Origin: CAIYRG01 sp964494505
Lineage (GTDB): Bacteria; Pseudomonadota; Alphaproteobacteria; Micropepsales; Micropepsaceae
Reading direction: 5' to 3'
Assembly (NCBI GenBank): GCA_964494505.1
Contig: CAZBRO010000045.1
Span: 1-26,789, forward strand
Length of the DNA: 26,789 nt
Below the pieces are notes generated by a model. That model ran no database searches. It worked only from the letters and a program-made list of their open reading frames with translations, and was not told the origin of the DNA. Positions 21,628-26,789 of the stretch are shown here, one piece after another. Both the position numbers and the translations under genes were made by a program. Position 1 is the first letter of the stretch. Every line of letters starts with the position of its first letter.

Positions 21628-23058
21628 ATGTTCGACTCATTGCAGAATCGTCTGGGTGGCGTGTTTGACCGCTTGCGGGGGCGCGGGGCGCTTTCCGAGG
21701 CCGATGTCGATACCGCGCTCAACGAGGTGCGGGCCGTCCTCATCGACGCCGATGTCGCCCTGCCGGTGGTGAAGAAATTCATCGGGAAGGTTCGAGAACG
21801 CGCGGTCGGCGAGCAGGTGATCCGCTCCGTCACGCCCGGCCAGCAGGTGGTCAAGATTGTCCACGACACCCTCGTCGAGACTCTGGGCACCGAATCCGAA
21901 GGCCTCTCCCTCGGCGCGCCGCCCGCACCCATTCTGATGGTGGGTCTGCAAGGCTCCGGCAAGACCACGACCTCGGCCAAGCTCGCGCTGCAGCTTCAGA
22001 CCCGCGACAAGAAGCGCGTACTGATGGCCTCGCTCGACGTCAACCGTCCCGCCGCCATGGAGCAGCTGAAAATCCTCGGCGAGCAGGCGGGCGTGCCCAC
22101 GCTTCCCATCATCCTGGGGCAGCGCCCGACCGACATCGCCAAGCGGGCTCTGGCCGCAGCCCGTGTCGGCGGCTACGACGTCCTCATCCTCGATACCGCC
22201 GGCCGCCAGCACATCGACGAAGCCCTGATGGCCGAAGTCGCCGAGGTGAAGAAGCTCACCAATCCGCACGAGACGCTGCTGGTCGCCGATTCGCTCACCG
22301 GCCAGGACGCGGTGAACATCGCCAAGAGCTTCAACGAGCGGGTGCAGATCAGCGGCATCATCCTCACCCGCGCCGACGGCGATCAGCGCGGCGGCGCGGC
22401 CCTTTCCATGCGCGAAGTGACCGGCGCGCCGATCAAATATCTGGGCACCGGCGAAAAGCTCGACGCGCTCGAAGCCTTCCACCCCGCGCGCGTGGCCTCG
22501 CGCATCCTCGACATGGGCGATGTGGTCAGCCTGGTCGAACGGGCGGTCGAAACCGTCGACCGCGACAAGGCCGAAAAGCTCGCCAAGAAGATGAAAAAGG
22601 GCGAGCTCGATTTCAACGACCTCGCCGATCAGCTCGGGCAAATGCGCAAGATGGGCGGCATGCAGGGCCTGCTCGGAATGCTGCCCGGAATCGGACGGGT
22701 GAAGGATCAGCTTGCCGCGGCCGGGCTCGACGACCGGCTGCTGAAGCGGCAGGAGGCGATCATCGGCTCCATGACCAAGCAGGAACGGGTCAAGCCCGAC
22801 ATCATCAACGGCTCGCGCCGCAAACGTATCGCGTCGGGTGCGGGCGTCGAAGTCTCGGAGGTCAACAAGGTGCTGAAGATGCAGCGCCAGATGGCCGATA
22901 TGATGAAGAAGATCGGCAAGGGCGGCCGGGGCATGATGGGCGCATTGGGCGGGATGAATCCGGGGATGCTTTCGGGCCTCGGCGGTGGAGGCGGCGGCCC
23001 CGGTGGACTGCCGCCCGGATTTCCAAATCTCCCTCCCGGTTTCGGAGGAAAGAAATAG
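21628..23058 (+). CDS. ffh: Signal recognition particle protein Ffh
   Basis: A 476-residue SRP54 homologue. The N domain is at 1-90. The G domain has GLQGSGKTTT (106-115), DVNRPAAMEQL, DTAGRQ, and TRADGDQRGGAA (the usual Lys-Leu is Arg-Ala here). The methionine-rich M domain, which binds 4.5S RNA and signal peptides, is at about 325-440. The tail is Gly/Pro-rich (GGGGGGPGGLPPGFPNLPPG). It binds nascent membrane proteins and meets FtsY. ATG 21628 has GAGGAAAGGG upstream. It begins the ffh-rpsP-rimM-trmD-rplS cluster. The 4.5S RNA gene is not in the window. Confidence 0.96.
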   Translation: MFDSLQNRLGGVFDRLRGRGALSEADVDTALNEVRAVLIDADVALPVVKKFIGKVRERAVGEQVIRSVTPGQQVVKIVHDTLVETLGTESEGLSLGAPPAPILMVGLQGSGKTTTSAKLALQLQTRDKKRVLMASLDVNRPAAMEQLKILGEQAGVPTLPIILGQRPTDIAKRALAAARVGGYDVLILDTAGRQHIDEALMAEVAEVKKLTNPHETLLVADSLTGQDAVNIAKSFNERVQISGIILTRADGDQRGGAALSMREVTGAPIKYLGTGEKLDALEAFHPARVASRILDMGDVVSLVERAVETVDRDKAEKLAKKMKKGELDFNDLADQLGQMRKMGGMQGLLGMLPGIGRVKDQLAAAGLDDRLLKRQEAIIGSMTKQERVKPDIINGSRRKRIASGAGVEVSEVNKVLKMQRQMADMMKKIGKGGRGMMGALGGMNPGMLSGLGGGGGGPGGLPPGFPNLPPGFGGKK

Positions 23059-23061
23059 ACC

Positions 23062-23093
23062 CTTTCCTCCTCCGCTTGGGGGGGAGGGGATTG
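23062..23093. terminator. C-rich/G-rich stem between ffh and rpsP
   Basis: CCTTTCCTCCTCC is followed by a short GCTT turn and a run of G with GGAGGGG, so a stem with several possible registers can form just after the ffh stop. No U-run follows. It may lower read-through or only be a decayed palindromic repeat. Weak evidence. Confidence 0.3.
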
Positions 23094-23124
23094 GTTTGCA
23101 CACGGACGAAAAGGAACGGAACGA

Positions 23125-23478
23125 ATGTCATTGAAAATCCGGTTGTCGCGCGGCGGCACCAAGAAGCGCCCGCATTATTCCATCGTGGTGGCGGAATCGC
23201 GTTCTCCTCGCGACGGGCGCTTCATCGAGCAGCTCGGCTATTACAATCCGCTGCTGCCCAAGGATCATGCCGACCGCCTCAAGCTCGATCTGGACAAGGC
23301 TAAGATCTGGCTCGGCAAGGGCGCGACCGCGACCGACCGCGTGCACCGGTTTCTGTCCGACGCGGGCCTGGTGAAAGCGGTCACCCATCACAGCCCCGAA
23401 AAGATGAAGCCGAAAAAGAAGGCGCAGGAACGCGCCGCGGCCGCCGCCAAAGCCGCCACCGCCGCGCCGCAGGCTTGA
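23125..23478 (+). CDS. rpsP: Small-subunit ribosomal protein bS16
   Basis: A 117-residue S16 protein. MSLKIRLSRGGTKKRPHYSI and the following SPRDGRFIEQLGYYNP are the family signatures. Residues after about 90 form a Lys/Ala-rich tail (KMKPKKKAQERAAAAA), longer than in Escherichia coli and usual for the class. GGAACGGAACGA precedes the ATG. Its TGA overlaps the TTG start of rimM. Assignment certain. Confidence 0.96.
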   Translation: MSLKIRLSRGGTKKRPHYSIVVAESRSPRDGRFIEQLGYYNPLLPKDHADRLKLDLDKAKIWLGKGATATDRVHRFLSDAGLVKAVTHHSPEKMKPKKKAQERAAAAAKAATAAPQA

Positions 23479-23981
23479 AGCCGGCCAGCGTCCTTTTGGG
23501 CGTGATTGTGGGTGCCCACGGCATCAAGGGCGAGGTGAAGGTGAAAACCTTCACCGAAAGCCCGGAAGGCTTGAACGCCTATGGACCGCTGACGGCCGGG
23601 AATGGCCGCGTGTTCGAGGTGGCCGCTTTGCGTGCGGTCAAGGCGGGCGAAGCGGTGGTGCGGTTTTCGGGCGTCTCCGACCGCAATGCCGCCGAAGCCC
23701 TGAAGGGCGTGCAGCTTTTCGTGCCCCGCGCGTCGCTCCCGGAACCCGCCGAGCGTGAATATTACCACGCCGACCTGATCGGGCTTCGGGCCGAAGATGC
23801 GTCCGGCGTCGTGCTGGGCAGGATATCGGCCGTGCACAATTTCGGCGCCGGAGATGTGCTGGAAATCGAACTGCCGGACGGAAAGACCGAATTCGTTCCG
23901 TTTACGGACGAATCCGTGCCGGTGGTGGACATCCCGTCCGGCCGCGCGGTCGTCGTGTTCCCGAAATTTGCGGAAGAATAA
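23475..23981 (+). CDS. rimM: Ribosome maturation factor RimM
   Basis: A 168-residue protein. The RimM N-terminal barrel (about 6-88, LLGVIVGAHGIKGEVKVKTF) and a PRC barrel (about 95-165, EYYHADLIGLRAEDASG, then IPSGRAVVVFP) are clear. RimM helps assemble the 30S head with S19. The start I use is TTG 23475, overlapping the rpsP stop (TTGA). Downstream GTG 23499 would remove part of the first strand, so the TTG fits better. Followed by a palindromic repeat before trmD. Confidence 0.94.
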   Translation: MKPASVLLGVIVGAHGIKGEVKVKTFTESPEGLNAYGPLTAGNGRVFEVAALRAVKAGEAVVRFSGVSDRNAAEALKGVQLFVPRASLPEPAEREYYHADLIGLRAEDASGVVLGRISAVHNFGAGDVLEIELPDGKTEFVPFTDESVPVVDIPSGRAVVVFPKFAEE

Positions 23982-23989
23982 ACCCGCTT

Positions 23990-24055
23990 GTCATCCCGGG
24001 CGCGCAAGCCTTAGCTCCGGACCGAGGCGAGCTTCGCTACACTGGCCGGGATGAC
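23990..24055. repeat. Palindromic repeat between rimM and trmD
   Basis: Perfect 10-base arms, GTCATCCCGG at 23990-23999 and CCGGGATGAC at 24046-24055, enclose 46 bases that hold a further small stem (around CTCCGGACCGAG). The element begins 8 bases after the rimM stop and ends 12 bases before the trmD ATG, nearly filling the gap. It resembles dispersed alphaproteobacterial palindromes. It may weaken or time trmD expression. Confidence 0.65.
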
Positions 24056-24067
24056 GGGTGATTTTGC

Positions 24068-24853
24068 ATGTGGCGCGCGACGGTTCTGACCCTCTTCCCC
24101 GGCATGTTTCCGGGCCCGCTGGGCGGTTCGCTGGTCGGCAAAGCGCTGACCGAAGGCGTGTGGGGGCTCGACATCCGCGACATCCGCGCCCACGGGCTTG
24201 GCCGGCACAGGGCGGTCGACGACACGCCGGCCGGAGGCGGTCCCGGCATGGTGTTGCGCGCCGATGTGGCGGCGGGCGCTATCGATGACGCGCGCGCCGA
24301 TGACCATCCCCCCCGCCCCCTCATCTATCTCTCCCCCCGCGGCAGGCCGTTGACACAGGCGCGCGTGCGCGAACTGTCGGCGGGTCCGGGCGTGCTCCTC
24401 CTCTGCGGCCGGTTCGAGGGGCTGGACGAGCGGGTCATCGAAGCCCGCCGGATGGAAGAGGTTTCCATCGGCGATTTCGTCCTGGCCGGTGGAGAAATCG
24501 CCGCAATGGCGCTGATCGAGGCAGCCGTCCGGCTGCTCCCCGGCGTCATGGGGGCCGAAGCCTCGAAGGCCGAGGAAAGCTTCGAGCAGGGCCTTCTCGA
24601 ATATCCGCAATTCACCCGCCCGCAAAACTTCGAGGGGCGCGAAATCCCCGCTGTCCTGGTAGGCGGCAATCATGCGGAAATCGCCCGCTGGCGGCGCACC
24701 GAATCCGAACGCCTGACGCGGGAGCGCCGCCCGGACCTCTGGACCCTCTATGAAAGGGCGTCTTTATCCGCTAGAAGGCGCCCCTCTTCAGACCCAGGCC
24801 GGGCCTTTGGCCCGCCGAAGGATGCGAAAAATGAACCTGATCCAGACGCTTGA
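24068..24853 (+). CDS. trmD: tRNA (guanine37-N1)-methyltransferase
   Basis: A 261-residue SPOUT methyltransferase that makes m1G37 in tRNA. The knot region has LLCGRFEGLDERV (111-123) and SIGDFVLAGGEIAAM (133-147). QGLLEYPQFTRP and VLVGGNHAEIARWR complete the signature. The last 28 residues or so (SARRRPSSDPGRAFGPP and after) lie beyond the usual end and are read through the rplS leader, giving a 23-base overlap with rplS. ATG 24068 follows the palindrome with only a weak binding site (GGGTGA). Confidence 0.95.
   Translation: MWRATVLTLFPGMFPGPLGGSLVGKALTEGVWGLDIRDIRAHGLGRHRAVDDTPAGGGPGMVLRADVAAGAIDDARADDHPPRPLIYLSPRGRPLTQARVRELSAGPGVLLLCGRFEGLDERVIEARRMEEVSIGDFVLAGGEIAAMALIEAAVRLLPGVMGAEASKAEESFEQGLLEYPQFTRPQNFEGREIPAVLVGGNHAEIARWRRTESERLTRERRPDLWTLYERASLSARRRPSSDPGRAFGPPKDAKNEPDPDA
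24800..24814. promoter_or_regulatory. Stem-loop in the rplS leader
   Basis: CGGGCC-TTT-GGCCCG is a perfect 6-base stem with a 3-base loop, ending just before the GAAGGA binding site of rplS and lying inside the trmD reading frame. It could affect rplS translation or slow the trmD ribosome. Structure seen; role inferred. Confidence 0.35.
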
Positions 24854-25265
24854 GCGCGAACAGATGGACGCCGCGCGCGGCGGCCGCAAGCTGCCCACTT
24901 TCCGGCCGGGCGACACGCTGAAAGTCAACGTCAAGGTCGTCGACGCGTCCTATGACGAAAAGACCAAGCAGACCAAGACCCGCGAGCGCCTCCAGGCATT
25001 CGAGGGCGTCTGCATCGCGCGCTCCGGCGCGGGCCTGAACGAGAGCTTCACGGTGCGCAAGATTTCCTATGGCGAGGGCGTGGAGCGCGTATTCCCGGTC
25101 TACAGCCCGCTGGTGGATTCCGTGGAAGTCATCCGCCACGGCAAAGTCCGGCGCGCGAAGCTCTATTATCTGCGCGGCCTGCGCGGGAAGGCCGCCCGTA
25201 TCCAGGAACGCCAGCGCGGTACCGCCGAGGTTGTCGCCGACACGAACACCGACGCCGCCGGCTAG
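24831..25265 (+). CDS. rplS: Large-subunit ribosomal protein bL19
   Basis: A 144-residue L19. Signatures: MNLIQTLEREQMDA, FRPGDTLKVNVKVVD, RLQAFEGVCIARSGAGLNES, SYGEGVERVFPVYSPLVDSV, then VRRAKLYYLRGLRGKAARI. L19 sits at the subunit interface. The frame is open from 24750; ATG 24831 with GAAGGA upstream gives the family N-terminus. The C-terminal extension after about residue 120 is typical. It overlaps trmD by 23 bases and ends the cluster. Confidence 0.96.
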   Translation: MNLIQTLEREQMDAARGGRKLPTFRPGDTLKVNVKVVDASYDEKTKQTKTRERLQAFEGVCIARSGAGLNESFTVRKISYGEGVERVFPVYSPLVDSVEVIRHGKVRRAKLYYLRGLRGKAARIQERQRGTAEVVADTNTDAAG

Positions 25266-25304
25266 ACGGCCTCCGTTAAATCGCCTCTCGCTTCGCGACC
25301 GCAA

Positions 25305-25340
25305 GGGTCCGAAAGCCGCTGACGCGGCTTCCGGGAACCC
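25305..25340. terminator. Bidirectional hairpin between rplS and acnA
   Basis: GGGTCC at one end and GGAACCC at the other frame a strong inner stem AAGCCGC-TGAC-GCGGCTT. It lies between the two convergent genes and can form on either strand. No U-run follows on either side, so termination may need Rho. The stem is plain; the role is inferred. Confidence 0.55.
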
Positions 25341-25358
25341 TCCCTTACGGGCAAGCCG

Positions 25359-26789
25359 TCAGGCCGCGGCGGCGAGGTTTCGGAGGACATGCTGCAGGAT
25401 GCCTCCGCTCTTGAAATAGGCGACCTCATCCACCGTATCGATGCGGGCGACGAGCGGCATGTCCACCGTCCGTCCATCGGGATAGGTGACCTTTGCGGTC
25501 ACGGCCTTGCGCGTGCCGGAAGAAGCCTCGGCCACCGGAATGTCGATGATCTCCGCTCCCGTGAACCCATAGTCCCGGCGGGTCTTGCCGTCCGCAAATT
25601 CAAGCGGCAACACGCCCATCCCGATCAGGTTGGAGCGGTGGATGCGCTCGTAATTCTCCGCAATCGTCGCGCGCACGCCCAGGAGACTTGGACCCTTTGC
25701 CGCCCAGTCACGCGATGAGCCTGCGCCATATTCCTTGCCGGCGATAATGACAGTCGGCGTGCCCGCCGCCTGATATTTCATCGCGGCGTCGTAGATGGCC
25801 ATCTCCGAGGGCGCACCGTCCGCATAACACAGGGTGTTGCCGCCCTCCTTGCCGCCCAGCATCTCGTTCTTGATGCGGATATTGGCGAAGGTGCCGCGCA
25901 TCATGATCTCGTGGTTTCCGCGCCGCGCGCCGTAGGAGTTGAAATCGGCGGGCGCCACCCCATGCTCGATCAGATAACGGCCGGCCGGTGAATCCTTCTT
26001 GATCGAGCCCGCCGGGCTGATGTGATCGGTGGTGATGGAATCCCCGAATATGCCGAGGATGCGCCCTCCCTTGATGTCGGCGATGGGCGCGGGCTCGCTC
26101 GTCATGCCCTCGAAATAGGGCGGGTTCTTCACATAGGTCGAGGTTTCGTCCCAGCCATAGGTCTTGCCGGGGTTGACCTTGATCTTCTTCCAGTTCTTGT
26201 CGCCGGTGAACACGTCGGCATAGCGCGCGCGGAACATGGCGGGCGTCACCGATTTGCGCACGGTTTGCGCGATCTCCTGCGGCGAGGGCCAGATCTCGTT
26301 GAGATAGACGGGCTCGTTCTCCGTGTCGTAGCCGATGGGCTCCTTGGTGAGGTCGCCATTGATATTGCCGGCAAGCGCATAGGCCACGACCAGCAGCGGC
26401 GAGGCGAGATAGTTCGCGCGAACCTGCGGATGCACGCGGCCTTCAAAATTGCGGTTGCCGGAAATCACCGCGGCCGCCACGAGATCGCCATCGGTCACCG
26501 CCTTGGCCACCGGATCGGGCAACGGGCCCGAATTGCCGATGCAAGTGGTGCAGCCATAGGCCACGATGTTGAATCCGAGCTTGGCGAGCGGCTTGTCGAG
26601 GCCGGCGCGAGCAAGATAATCGGTCACCACCTGGCTTCCCGGCGCGAGCGAGGTCTTCACCCAGGGCCTGACCTTCAGTCCGCGCGCGACCGCGTTCCGG
26701 GCGAGCAGCCCCGCCCCCAGCATCACATAGGGATTGGAGGTGTTGGTGCAGGAGGTGATGGCCGCGATCACCACGTCGCCGTGGCCGAT
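25359..26789 (-). CDS. acnA: Aconitate hydratase, C-terminal part (cut by window edge)
   Basis: 476 residues of an AcnA/IRP-type aconitase; the frame runs off the right edge, so the N-terminal part is missing. Iron-sulfur cysteines are visible in ITSCTNTSNP and in YGCTTCIGNSGP. The swivel domain has DSITTDHISPAG and SYGARRGNHEIMMRGTFANI, then AGKEYGAGSSRDWAAKG with the substrate-binding Ser/Arg. It isomerises citrate to isocitrate in the TCA cycle. The residues before the internal GTG at 26774 (IGHGDVV) are in frame and fit, so the true start is outside the window. Confidence 0.96.
   Translation of the reverse strand: MGHGDVVIAAITSCTNTSNPYVMLGAGLLARNAVARGLKVRPWVKTSLAPGSQVVTDYLARAGLDKPLAKLGFNIVAYGCTTCIGNSGPLPDPVAKAVTDGDLVAAAVISGNRNFEGRVHPQVRANYLASPLLVVAYALAGNINGDLTKEPIGYDTENEPVYLNEIWPSPQEIAQTVRKSVTPAMFRARYADVFTGDKNWKKIKVNPGKTYGWDETSTYVKNPPYFEGMTSEPAPIADIKGGRILGIFGDSITTDHISPAGSIKKDSPAGRYLIEHGVAPADFNSYGARRGNHEIMMRGTFANIRIKNEMLGGKEGGNTLCYADGAPSEMAIYDAAMKYQAAGTPTVIIAGKEYGAGSSRDWAAKGPSLLGVRATIAENYERIHRSNLIGMGVLPLEFADGKTRRDYGFTGAEIIDIPVAEASSGTRKAVTAKVTYPDGRTVDMPLVARIDTVDEVAYFKSGGILQHVLRNLAAAA

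Noticed and set aside
21637..23103. Minus-strand frame of 488 codons across ffh
   Set aside because: Antisense shadow of ffh, composition biased, no domain.

Overview
The window looks like chromosome from a high-GC alphaproteobacterium. This rests on several gene orders common in that class: phaR divergent from phaA/phaB, the cytochrome c maturation run ccmA-B-C-D-G, dapF-mtaB-ftsY-yciB, and ffh-rpsP-rimM-trmD-rplS. A Rhizomicrobium-like lineage is possible, but I cannot fix the genus by reading alone. I see no rRNA, tRNA, CRISPR array or insertion sequence.

Layout. Positions 71-896: an Lrp/AsnC regulator divergent from a small DUF6356-type protein. Positions 938-5171: an uncharacterised envelope region. 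Two plus-strand genes converge on a four-gene minus-strand operon. Three of these six genes are diverged paralogues of one exported family, and another carries a TonB C-terminal domain. Positions 5479-7184: the most unusual pair, a precursor-like protein with a nitrile-hydratase-type (NHLP) leader followed 5 bases later by a JmjC/Cupin_4 oxygenase. Positions 7290-10346: polyhydroxybutyrate genes, with phaR on the minus strand and phaA, a small cupin gene and phaB on the plus strand; a CTGC-N3-GCAG palindrome lies between them. Positions 10357-10952: a PIN-domain toxin with a small antitoxin. Positions 11086-13845: ccmABCDG. Positions 13966-15487: a small unknown protein, a MarR regulator and the septation protein YciB. 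Positions 15534-18636: ftsY, mtaB and dapF, which with yciB form a tight minus-strand operon. Positions 18759-20867: an exported prolyl oligopeptidase. Positions 20978-21385: a GFA-family zinc protein. Positions 21628-25265: ffh, rpsP, rimM, trmD and rplS, with palindromic repeats in the gaps. From 25359 to the right edge: the C-terminal half of aconitase on the minus strand, cut by the window end.

How the genes work together. PhaA and PhaB make 3-hydroxybutyryl-CoA for polyester storage, and PhaR probably senses the polymer and represses; no polymerase gene is in the window. Both halves of the SRP targeting system are present, FtsY (receptor) and Ffh (SRP protein), but in separate operons. 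CcmABCDG covers haem export/handling and thiol reduction for c-type cytochromes; ccmE, ccmF and ccmH must lie elsewhere.

The best candidate for an undescribed system is the NHLP precursor plus JmjC oxygenase. The precursor tail is rich in Gly, Asp and Asn and has no Cys, which fits side-chain hydroxylation better than lanthionine or thiazole chemistry. The second candidate is the exported three-paralogue family with its TonB-domain partner.
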